A DNA stretch of 64,000 nucleotides from JAGQOZ01 sp041399205 (GTDB lineage Bacteria; Planctomycetota; Planctomycetia; Pirellulales; Pirellulaceae). Each line of letters starts with the position of its first letter. The stretch's first letter is position 1. Where the stretch lies: NCBI GenBank assembly GCA_041399205.1, contig JAWKTK010000015.1:1-64000 (forward strand), in the 5' to 3' direction. The translations under genes were made by a program, and so were the position numbers. Below are positions 9,348 to 18,250 of the stretch, piece after piece. The notes below the pieces were generated by a model. The model saw only the letters and a list, made by a program, of their open reading frames with translations, was not told where the DNA came from and did no database searches.

Positions 9348-12300
9348 ATGCCAGACTTTTTCAAAAAATGCCGGTCGTCTTGTTGCGTTTTCGTTTCGGT
9401 CAGTTGGACTGTTTGTGCCACGTTGTTGTCAGCAAACGAAGGTCCGCGGCTGTTTCGACAATTGCAGTGCAATCAGTGTCATGCGGTTCAAGGCCATTCG
9501 CTGGAGGCCGAAAGCGGATCGAACTTGGATCTCCAAAAGCCGTTTGTGCAGCCAGACTGGATTGTCGATTCGCTGCAAGCAACGCACTTTGATCGTTTTG
9601 GCGCGACGATGCAGTTGCGCATGACGGCCCAGAGCGCCGAGTGGTTTGCCGAACGATTCGGGCGAAGTTCGCCAGCGAGCGACATTCAGAACGGCCAAGC
9701 TTTAGCGGACAGTTCGTCGGATGCTGGTTCCGAGAACATCGCAGCGGGTCAGGCTTTGTTTGAGCGAGTCGGCTGTCTGGCATGTCATCACGTGGGTTCG
9801 CTGGGCAGAAGCAGCGCCACCGGCGGACGGGCGTTGACCGACGTGGCCAAGAAACGGTCGAATGATTTTTTTGCGGTTTGGTTGCGAGCGCCCGAAACGA
9901 TTCACCCGCATCATCAAATGCCCGTGTTCCCGCTGAGCGAACAAGAAATAGCGGACTTGGCAACGTATCTAAGTTCGCTGGAAACGCCTGCGAATTCGGA
10001 CCGGCGCGTCGCTCCAGCTTCCGAAGCGTCGCAATCTGTCGATCAAGCAAATGTGGTGGCGCCGGAAGTGTTGGCTGGTCGTTCGTGCCAGCAATGTCAC
10101 ACTTCGGATTCGTTTGCCGATGCGGACCGACCCACGCGAACAATGTTGTCCGCTCGCAGTCGCTGGGACCAGTCGTGTATTCGCCAACAAGATACCACCG
10201 GCCCGCCGTGGCAGCCTCGGTACGTTGTCTCGGATTCGCAGCGAACCGCGTTACAAGACTTCATTTCGGCGGCGAATGTCAATGCGACTTCGCCCGACGA
10301 AGCGCAGGATGCGGACTCAATCGCAACGGCCGGACAAGAGTTGTTCGAAACAATCGGCTGCCTGAACTGTCATGCTCGAAACGACACGTCTGGCCTGTCG
10401 AGTGTCTTGGTCGATTCGCCGCTGGCTGAAAATCCGGACGTTCCCTTGGCGGCGCTCTTGCCTCCTTCGCTGAATCGCATCGGCGACAAACTGACGGACG
10501 ATGCGTTGCGAACTGCCATCACGAGAACGCCGGTTGCAGATCACGACGATTCGTCAGCTTCCACGCTTCGGCCTTGGCTGCACGTCCGGATGCCTCGGTT
10601 CCGAATGAACGGAACCGGAGCTGACGGCCTGCTGCACTATTTGATTTCGTTGGATCGAAAAGACGCAACCGACCTGCCGCAAGTAGCCGACAATGTCACG
10701 GAAACAGCCGTGTTGGTGGCAGGCCAGCGATTGGTTTCGTCCGCCGGTTTTGGTTGCGTCAGTTGTCACATCATCGGTGATTCTTCGCCCACCAACGCGC
10801 CGGTCAACGCGTTGGGGCCGGACCTGACTGGTTTGGCGCAGCGGATTCGGCCGTCGTGGTTTTATGAATGGGTCCATGATCCGGCCAAACTGGTTCCTCG
10901 GATTGAAATGCCGGCCATTCAGCGACCTGTCGCTGGCGTCTTGCAAGATGATTTGGATCAGCAGCTGGCGGCAGTTTGGCAGACACTGAATATGGACAAT
11001 TTGACGCTGCCGCCGATCGATCCGGTGCGAACCGTGCGTCGCAGTGGACAAGCTGCGGACGAACGTTCTGTGGTCTTGACCGATGTGATTCGCTTGGACG
11101 ATGGTTCGACGAACGCTGTGCGGTTGGTCAAGCCGTTCCTGATTGGCTTGCCGAATCGCCACAACGTACTGTTCGACTTGGAAACGGCCCAGCTTTCTCA
11201 TTGGACCGCAGGCGACACGGCGTACCAGCGTACGGAAGGCAAGACTTGGTTTTGGACACTGGCCGGCACGCCAGTTTGGAATGCGGCAACCGACCAACCT
11301 GATTTACAGATGCGACTTCCCGGCGGCCTGTGGTTGTCCGCCGTCAAGGACGGACAGTTTGTCACCGAACCGGATGCGTGGCGGCATGCAAACGGTGGAG
11401 TGGAATTGGATTATCGGCTGTTGTTTCGAACCGACGAACGGACGGACGTTGTGGTTCGCATCACGCAGTCATTTGTGCCGATCGGTTCCAAGACACAGTC
11501 AGGATTTCGGCGAAGTTTGCGAATCGACGGGCTACCGATCGACGTCACCGTCCGCTGGCGAATTGTCGATCAAGTGCCACTCGGAACGGCTTTGCAGAAG
11601 TTAACACCGACTCGTTTTCGTCTGACTCATCGTTGGCACGACGTCGATTCGATCATTGACGTCGTGTCACCGCAAGGCACCGTTGGGTTCGATGATTCGG
11701 CGGGCATCTTTGCAGTCGATGTGGCGAAGAACAATCAAACCATGCAATTGAACGCGGACTACAAAATCGATCTCACGTTAGATTCGTTCGCTCCGGAAGC
11801 AGATCGTTTTCCGTTGTCTGCGAGCGTCGCTGGTTCGAGTGCGTCGCGATTGGATGTAGTGCCCGGTTTTGCTGGTCGACGAATGTGGCTACCCGTTTCG
11901 CTAATGCCCACGGGAATTGCATGGCGGCCGAACGGTGACATGGTGGTGTCATCTCTGAAGGGGCGAATTTGGACCCTGCGAGACCTGAATGCGGACGGTG
12001 AATACGACGTGTTAATTCCTAGCAGTGACGACTTGCCGGCATGCCGTACGGTCTATATGCAGATCAGAAACACGTGGACGTTGTCACCAAATTTGGCGTG
12101 GTCCGTTTGCACGATGTCGATCAGGACGGCCAAGCGGAATGGACGGAAGTGGTGGCGTCGGGCTGGGGCCACTCGGCCGACTATCATGACTGGGCGGTGG
12201 GTTTGCTGCGAGATGGCGATGCCTATTGGGTGGCACTTCCTTGTCAGCAAGATCAACGAGCGGCCGCGGCCGCGAAGTACCGAGGTCACGTGGTGCGTTT

Positions 12301-13212
12301 GGTTCCAGCCGACGACGATCCGGATCGTATCTTCCAAATCGAATCGGTCTCTGCCGGACATCGCTTTCCGATGGGCATGCGCAGAATCGATCCGGCGACA
12401 TTTTTGTGACAGACAATCAAGGCAACTACAATCCGTTTAACGAATTGAATCATGTTCGGCAGGGTTTGCGATTTGGGTTCATCAACGCGTTGGAAAAGAG
12501 TCCCGGTTTTCATCCGCCGCTGACGCCGCCCGCCATTGATATTCCTCATCCGTGGACTCGCAGCGTCAACGGGATTTGTTTTTTGGATTCCAAGGATCCG
12601 GACGAACCGCAATTCGGTCCCTTCGAAGGACATTTGATCGGCTGCGAATATGACACTCGCCGCCTCGTTCGCATGACCTTGCAACGCGTCGGCGATTCGT
12701 ACCAGGCCGCCGTTTATCCGTTTAGTTTGCCAACCACCGGCCCTGACGATGAAAGCGGTTTGTTGGGACCGATCACGGCGGCCGTTTCACCAAACGGAGA
12801 ATTGGTGGTGGGCGAATTACGCGACAGTGGTTGGGGTGGCGCACCGAATATTGGGCAGATCAGCCGCTTTCGCTTTCGGGCGGACAAGCTAGGTAGCGGA
12901 ATTCGCGAATTGAGGACGGAAGGCGGCAAAATTCAGGTTGAAGTCTTTGGTTCGGTCGATGCAAAACGAATGGCAAACAAAGACAACTACGCCATCACGT
13001 CTTACACTCGAGTTAGCACGCCGGCGTACGGCGGCGACGATCGCGATCGGCAAACGGAAACGATTCGCAATCTACAAGTGCTTTCGGCACGAACCGTCGC
13101 GCTGGATGTTGGCGAGTTGAAGCCTGGCTACGTTTACGAATTGCACCTGCAGCCCCTGACCGAAGCTGCGACTGCGTTCTTTCCGGCCGAAGCGTATTTG
13201 ACCGTGCGATAA
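9348..13212 (+). CDS. five-haem c-type cytochrome fused to propeller domain (two frame breaks)
   Basis: About 1288 residues once two breaks are bridged, near 12050 (expected LPAMPYGLYAD) and near 12390 (expected MRRNRSGDIFV). The span is 3865 bases, exactly two short of a whole number of codons. An export signal is followed by five haem sites: CNQCH, CLACH, CQQCH, CLNCH and CVSCH. Candidate Met ligands appear in MPVFPLSEQE, MPRFRMNG and MPAIQRP. The C-terminal half (PTGIAWRPNGDMVVSSLKGR, then DIFVTDNQGNYNPFNEL) resembles the membrane-bound dehydrogenase/PVC propeller domains. It probably acts in the periplasm, passing electrons from an oxidised organic substrate; the substrate is unknown. It is convergent with the sialate esterase. 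Confidence 0.88.
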
Positions 13213-13230
13213 CCGGTCTGTGTTGCCGTC

Positions 13231-13295
13231 GTTCGTAGTCCCGGCTTCAGCCGGAAGTTGACTTCCGTTTCCGCCTAAATGGCGGGACTACGAAC
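13231..13295. repeat. cloverleaf-capable inverted repeat between convergent genes
   Basis: Arms GTTCGTAGTC (13231-13240) and GACTACGAAC (13286-13295) pair perfectly and enclose three small hairpins: CCGGCT-TC-AGCCGG (13241-13254), AAGT-TG-ACTT (13255-13264) and CCGCC-TAAAT-GGCGG (13271-13285). It lies 18 bases after the cytochrome stop and 21 bases after the sialate esterase stop on the other strand, so it could act as a two-way terminator. No T-run follows, so any terminator role is inference. Confidence 0.85.
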
Positions 13296-13316
13296 CTTTG
13301 TCTTTGACGAACGGCG

Positions 13317-14909
13317 CTACCGAGCGTCGGCGGTGACGCCGGCCCAATCGTCCGTACGGAACGGGGTGAGTGGCAAGCCTTGTTGGCTGTAGATGTTGCA
13401 CACGGGGTTGTCTGCCCAAGCGTAGCGAACGGCCACCGGCGCTGTCACTCCTTCCGCCGACACTTCGATGGTGTCTCCTTTGACTTCGGCCGTGGCCCAG
13501 ACAAAATTCTGGTCTTCGCCGGCGATGGCAAAGCCTTGAGCCGTTTTGGCGTCCACGGTTCGCAAGCCCGTGCCAATATGGTCGAACTTCAGAATCGCCT
13601 TGTTGCCTTCCACCGACATTTCTCGATACCGAGGACTCTGGTGCGCAACGTCCAGCGAATAATCTTGTGCCATGGCCCAACGAGCTAACCGGCGACCGAC
13701 TTCTTCTTTGTTGCGAGGATGAATGTCGGACGCTTCGCCAATGTCAATGATGACGGCTTCGCCCGTGTGAGGCAGTTTGTCCATGGTCATGGTTTGCGCT
13801 TCACGAAGTTCGGCCCAACTGCTTTGCACGGGGTCGGGTTGTTCGTCCATGAAGTCAGCCAGCTGTACCCAGTAGAAAGAAAAATTGCCCTGGCCCCAAT
13901 CTTCTCGCCAATTTTGAATCATCAACGGAAAAAGTTCACGGTACTGATACGCTCGACCCGCATTCGATTCACCCTGGTACCAGATGACGCCTTTTACGGC
14001 AAACGGCATGATAGGCTTGATGCGTCCGTTGTACAGATTGCCAGGACGGTGCTGGTTGACCATGGGGCCGCGCGGCCAGGCAGGCGGATTTGGCAGATCA
14101 CGAACATCCGTCCCGTTCTTTTTGGCGGCAATCCATTCGGCCTGCCAGGTGTCGAATAGATCGGCTTCAAACTTAGCGTACGGTTCCGCATTTTCTGGCT
14201 TGGCTTCCGTTTCGGCCCAGCGTTCCATCAGTGGTTTGTACAATTCGTTGTCGGCAAAATGGTCTCGGCGAACCCATGCTTCGCACGAAGAGCCGCCCCA
14301 GGCATTGTCAATCAGGCCGATCGGCACGTCCAATCGCTGGTACAATTCCTTGCCGAAGAAATATCCCACCGCCGAAAAATCAGCGACCGTTTCTGGTGTA
14401 ATTTCGTCCCAGCGGCCTTGGTAATCTTCCAACGGTTTTTGGACGCCCGGTGTGTTGACGGTGGTGATACGAATTTTGGGAAAGTCGGCACTCGCGATGG
14501 TCAGGTCTGAATTCCACGTGGCGTTCACGGACCATTGCATATTGGACTGGCCCGAGCAGATCCAGACTTCGCCCACCAGAATATCGCTCACTTGAATACG
14601 ATTCTTGCCTTGGACAGTCATCGTCAGTGGCGCGCCTACTTGAAGTGGTTCCAGCTTCACCATCCACTTGCCGTTTTCGTCGGCGGTGGTGGAATGGGTT
14701 TGACCGCTGATCGACACCGTGACTTCTTCGCCGGCGTCGGCCCAACCCCAAACGGGCAGAGTCATGTTGCGTTGCAAGACCATGTGGTCGGAAAAAATGG
14801 TCGGCAGCGCGACATTGGCTTGCGCCGCGTTCGAAAGAAAAAGACTGCTGGCCAAAACAACCACCCACGTCTTTGCACAATGAATCCAAGAACAGCGAAT
14901 CGTTTGCAT
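13317..14909 (-). CDS. sialate O-acetylesterase (SGNH/GDSL family)
   Basis: 530 residues with an N-terminal signal peptide (hydrophobic WVVVLASSLFLS, cleavage near AQA-N). The mature start NVALPTIFSDHMVLQR is characteristic of planctomycete sialate O-acetylesterases. The nucleophile is Ser122 in CSGQSNMQWS; the later DIGEASDIHPRNK supplies the Asp/His pair. The enzyme removes O-acetyl groups from sialic acids or, in planctomycetes, perhaps from other acetylated sugars, in the periplasm. The gene stands alone. The neighbouring hexuronate genes and multihaem protein fit a glycan-degrading role. Complete and intact, with normal family length. Confidence 0.95.
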   Translation of the reverse strand: MQTIRCSWIHCAKTWVVVLASSLFLSNAAQANVALPTIFSDHMVLQRNMTLPVWGWADAGEEVTVSISGQTHSTTADENGKWMVKLEPLQVGAPLTMTVQGKNRIQVSDILVGEVWICSGQSNMQWSVNATWNSDLTIASADFPKIRITTVNTPGVQKPLEDYQGRWDEITPETVADFSAVGYFFGKELYQRLDVPIGLIDNAWGGSSCEAWVRRDHFADNELYKPLMERWAETEAKPENAEPYAKFEADLFDTWQAEWIAAKKNGTDVRDLPNPPAWPRGPMVNQHRPGNLYNGRIKPIMPFAVKGVIWYQGESNAGRAYQYRELFPLMIQNWREDWGQGNFSFYWVQLADFMDEQPDPVQSSWAELREAQTMTMDKLPHTGEAVIIDIGEASDIHPRNKEEVGRRLARWAMAQDYSLDVAHQSPRYREMSVEGNKAILKFDHIGTGLRTVDAKTAQGFAIAGEDQNFVWATAEVKGDTIEVSAEGVTAPVAVRYAWADNPVCNIYSQQGLPLTPFRTDDWAGVTADAR

Positions 14910-15130
14910 ACAGATAGTTCTCCACGAAATACTTCGTCACTGGGAAACGCGAAATTCGACGAGCCACCACGATAACAGGCGCACGACGCCGCCGCAACAA
15001 TTCGAGCCGGAAACAACTGTGCCGCAGACACCACACACGGTTGCCGCAGATCACCGGTGTATCTTCTCCGGCCCCCTGAGTGGTTTACGTCAGATGACAG
15101 TGAAACAAACTGAACGCGACCGGCTAGTTG

Positions 15131-15655
15131 TTACATGATCTGGTTGGTTCGCTGATCTTCATTGGCAGCGCACGTCTTTGTCACGTATCGAACGCCAATC
15201 CATCGCCAATGGAAAAACACGGCGATGACAAGTGACATTGCTGCCATGCTGCCGCCAATCGATTCGAACCAGAGGCTCACGACACCAGCCGCGCCGGGAC
15301 CGCGCATGGCAAATCGGTTGGCAGCGTAGATGCCGGGCATGCATCCCACGACAACTGCCACGAAAATACTGCGATTATCAATGTCGTAGGCAAGAATTGC
15401 CGGCGAAAGAAACGGAGCGGCGATTCCAGTGAGGCATGCCAGCAGCAATCCAATGACGATGGAATAGTAGATATTCCAATTCAGATACATGCATTGGGTA
15501 TACGTGAAACCAATATAGACTAACAACGGAATAAGCAGGAACAGACCGAGTCGCGACGATGACTTCGGCGTTCCCAACTGAAACCAGCCTACTCTGCGAA
15601 ACAGCAATAGCGGCAAGGACGAAATGACGGTCCATCTTCGATCTTGCGACTCCAT
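15131..15655 (-). CDS. small multi-pass membrane protein, function unknown
   Basis: 174 residues with about four hydrophobic segments: LGLFLLIPLLVYIGFTY, YSIVIGLLLACLTGIAAPFL, SIFVAVVVGCMPGIYA and GGSMAAMSLVIAVFFHW. The ends are charged (ESQDRR at the start, KTCAANEDQR at the end). The family was not recognised. It has no close operon partner; the sialate esterase lies 222 bases downstream on the same strand. Composition and hydrophobicity support a real membrane protein. Function unknown. Confidence 0.6.
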   Translation of the reverse strand: MESQDRRWTVISSLPLLLFRRVGWFQLGTPKSSSRLGLFLLIPLLVYIGFTYTQCMYLNWNIYYSIVIGLLLACLTGIAAPFLSPAILAYDIDNRSIFVAVVVGCMPGIYAANRFAMRGPGAAGVVSLWFESIGGSMAAMSLVIAVFFHWRWIGVRYVTKTCAANEDQRTNQIM

Positions 15656-15768
15656 GGAATGCGTTTCCTCGTCGCCAGGACTGCTCAGCTATTTCGATCT
15701 AAACCCAAGAACGGATCGACATTGAATGGACGATTCTTACTTTCGGAGGGTTGGCCCAGGTTGGTGAA

Positions 15769-16094
15769 CTACAATCGCTGACCTAAGCGGACTCGTTCTT
15801 TTTCGAACGCAATGATTTCCTGCAGTGCTTGGTCAAACGTATCATCTCGTTGTGTTACGAATTTGATTGTTTATCATAGTCGGCCTGTTTTGATTCGGTA
15901 AAAGGACGTTGACGATCATCTGGCGTCGCAGGTTGGATTGTTGTCAGCGAAATTCCGTATCAACAGTTTCGAGATCGAGCGTGTTTCCTTCGGCTTCCCA
16001 GATTGAAAAAGCCAGATTTCTGCAAAACAGCCTCGCCAATCGTTGAACTCGGCGCCGATTCGAACAATTCGCACGTTTCGACTGTTTCGTTCAT
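15769..16094 (-). pseudogene. frameshifted small hypothetical coding remnant
   Basis: Coding-like peptides read in succession only across frame changes: an ATG at 16094 gives NETVETCELFESAPSS and EAVLQKSGFF; then AFSIWEAEGNTLDLETVD in a second frame; then SLTTIQPATPDDRQRPF and ESKQADYDKQ; and after a break near 15872, KFVTQRDDTFDQALQEIIA and EKERVRLGQRL before a stop at 15769. The tail looks helical and charged, as in a small cytoplasmic protein. No family recognised. This fills the 520-base gap between the membrane protein and the antitoxin gene. The call is tentative. Confidence 0.35.
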
Positions 16095-16180
16095 TGCCTT
16101 TGTTTCGATAACAATCTATCGTTGTGGTGTAGGAGTTTCATGGTCAAGGGAGTGGCCAACTCATTATCAGGGAGATTGAA

Positions 16181-16626
16181 ATGGCGGTTCTCGACGAGAC
16201 GTTTGTGCCATCGGACAAAGACATTGAAAAAGCCAAAGCTTTCAGCCGCACGCTTGCCGCGAGATGGCTCCACAGTCTCGGATCACTTTGCAGCGTGAGG
16301 GCGACGGTGAGGCCATCGAGATTCCCGATGCTGTATTCCATGTGCTGATGAAGGTCCTTTCCGTAATGTCCGAGGGTAAGCCATTCACGCTGATCCCCAT
16401 GGATGAAGAACTAACAACCCAGCAAGCTGCTGACATTCTGAATGTCTCAAGACCCTTTCTGAATAAGATCCTGGACTTGGGTGAAATCAGCCACCGTAAA
16501 GTCGGCCGAAATCGGCGCGTCAAATTCAGCGATGTATTGGCGTACAAGAAGCAACAAGAGCGTCGCAGCAAAGACGCGTTTCAGGAACTGGCTGACGAGG
16601 CTCAAGAACTCAACATGGGGTACTAG
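16181..16626 (+). CDS. HTH/excisionase-type antitoxin (one frame break)
   Basis: The ATG at 16181 follows a good ribosome site (AGGGAG, 7 bases away). It starts MAVLDETFVPSDKDIEKAK and breaks after about 27 codons at 16260, where the frame moves to one starting MAPQSRITLQREG. The span is 446 bases, one short of 149 codons, so a lost G in GCG(G)AG restores a 148-residue protein. Its C-terminal half has an excisionase-like DNA-binding domain, LTTQQAADILNVSRPFLNKI then RKVGRNRRVKFSDVLAYK. It lies 3 bases before a PIN gene, the usual order for a type II toxin-antitoxin pair, and probably represses the operon. Confidence 0.82.
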
Positions 16627-16629
16627 CGA

Positions 16630-17198
16630 TTGGCGAGTTTTACCGCTGTGCTTGATGCGTGCGTGCTTTATCCAGCACCGCTTCGCGACCTTCTGCTTAG
16701 TCTTGCAGCAGCGGGGCTCTACCGAGCGAAATGGTCACAACAAATTCACGACGAGTGGACGCGAAATCTGTTAGCGAATCGATCGGACCTTGATCCGGAA
16801 CGACTTCGAACCACATGCACTCGAATGAATGCGGCCGTCCCCGATAGCCTAGTAACCGGGTACGAGGATTTGATTGATTCTTTGCAACTGCCTGACCCTG
16901 ATGATCGTCACGTACTGGCGGTCGCGATTCGGGCGGATGCCGATGCGATTATCACATTCAACCAGCGTGATTTTGACGAAGTGGAGTTAGCGAAGTACGA
17001 CGTGTACACTGAGCACCCCGATGAGTTTGTTTCGAACATGATCGCTCTGTCCACGCCACGCGTTATTTCGGTGGTTCGCGAAATGCGAGCTCGACTGAGA
17101 AACCTCCGAAAAGCGTCGACGACTTCTTGAACACGTTACATCAACAAGGTCTTCCTCAAGCCGTCGGCCGATTATCCGCATTCGCAGATTCGCTTTGA
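16630..17198 (+). CDS. PIN-domain toxin, putative RNase (one frame break near 17104)
   Basis: The start is TTG at 16630, directly after the antitoxin stop. PIN-family acidic residues are visible: Asp9 (TAVLDACVLY), an acidic E/D in QQIHDEWTRNLL, and the LPDPDDRHVLAVAIRADADA and ITFNQRDFDE motifs. The open frame stops at 17130, but the next frame continues NPPKSVDDFLNTLHQQGLPQ, a normal tail for this family, to 17198. The total, 569 bases, is one short of 190 codons, as expected for one missing C. The protein would be an endoribonuclease held inactive by the upstream antitoxin. If the break is real, the toxin loses about 30 C-terminal residues. Confidence 0.85.
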
Positions 17199-17276
17199 GA
17201 TGCAGGCAAGCATGCGAGTTCCGCTGCTGTCAAAAACCGGAACGTTGTCATATCTTGTCCGAGGAAATACTGTTAG

Positions 17277-18155
17277 CTATCGTGGCTTGACAACGCGCCC
17301 AAATTCATAGTAGTGATTCTTGTCAAAAGCCCTTGGGTAACTCTCGCCAAGTTGAAATGTACCGGGGTCAGCATCAAGAACCTGTTCGACATTGGGATTT
17401 CCCACTTGAAAAAAGTAAACCTGTAGTTTGTCCTTGGCATACATATGTCCCACGAAGTGAAACGAGTCATAGTCGGCGGGTTCTATCGCAGTAACGCCGA
17501 AAAAGAATCTTGTTGAGTCTTTCGCTAACCCGGATGTCGGTTGTCTTGTCGTCGACCGGAGCTTCGGAATGTCGAGTTCCAGTTCCCACGGAATTCCTGC
17601 GTATCCGTGTTCCAATACCTCAAACGTCTCCGGATCGGCGATTTCTAATACTTCGTGTCCGGCAAAAACGTGATTTTCGTCGACTGCGTATGGTCGCGTG
17701 AGAATGGCAAACGTCGTCGGATCCGCGTCGGGCAGGCGAACACCGCAGTAATAGACGGAATTCTTGTCCTTTGCGTATCGTCCATCTTCGGAAATGACCG
17801 TGAACGTCTCCGGATCGGCAGCCTTCAGTTGGAGGAAGATCTTCTTTATTCCCAGCCAAACGTGAGACCTGTCGCGTGCGTATGGCAAAGCATTTGGCAA
17901 TGCATCGTCCGGCAACGGAACTGTTTCAAACGTATCTTCGTCTGCCTTGAAATCACGGACAATGGCACCTCGATACGTGTGCGGATCCGTGGGAATGCAA
18001 TAGTGGCCTTTGCCATTCTTATAGTAAAAATACGGTTTCACTCGGCTGCCAATCCGCATGTCACGGCAACCCAACGCCACGACAGCTACCAAGACTACAC
18101 AAACCAAAAAGCTGGTCGACTTTGAATTAGCGTTCATGCGAAAACTTGCGATCAT
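17277..18155 (-). CDS. DKNYY-family lipoprotein
   Basis: 292 residues. The N-terminus is a lipoprotein signal with hydrophobic core FLVCVVLVAVVALGC and lipobox Cys30. An internal ATG seven codons in (18137) is an equally possible start. The body has repeats typical of DKNYY proteins: YARDRSHVWLG, YAKDKNSVYYCG, YAVDENHVFAGH, LAKDSTRFFFG, YAKDKLQVYFF and FDKNHYYEFG, each followed by a D(P/A)xTF segment (ADPETFTV, ADPTTFAI, ADPETFEV, ADPGTFQL). Such proteins are exported and have unknown function. No operon partner; the giant secreted protein ends 95 bases upstream on the same strand. Confidence 0.88.
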   Translation of the reverse strand: MIASFRMNANSKSTSFLVCVVLVAVVALGCRDMRIGSRVKPYFYYKNGKGHYCIPTDPHTYRGAIVRDFKADEDTFETVPLPDDALPNALPYARDRSHVWLGIKKIFLQLKAADPETFTVISEDGRYAKDKNSVYYCGVRLPDADPTTFAILTRPYAVDENHVFAGHEVLEIADPETFEVLEHGYAGIPWELELDIPKLRSTTRQPTSGLAKDSTRFFFGVTAIEPADYDSFHFVGHMYAKDKLQVYFFQVGNPNVEQVLDADPGTFQLGESYPRAFDKNHYYEFGRVVKPR

Positions 18156-18250
18156 GATGAGTGAAGCTCGGGAAAAGGTTTCCGTCGGACGCAGTCGTCA
18201 CTGCTCACCTAGGTAACGCTACGATGTTATTTCGAATGCCAACATGGTTG

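Noticed and set aside
8639..9472. 277-residue minus-strand frame across the tandem repeat (repeating TRHLVHYQNSRDSS)
   Set aside because: It is a by-product of the DNA repeat, overlaps the cytochrome start, and similar peptides would arise at every repeat locus.
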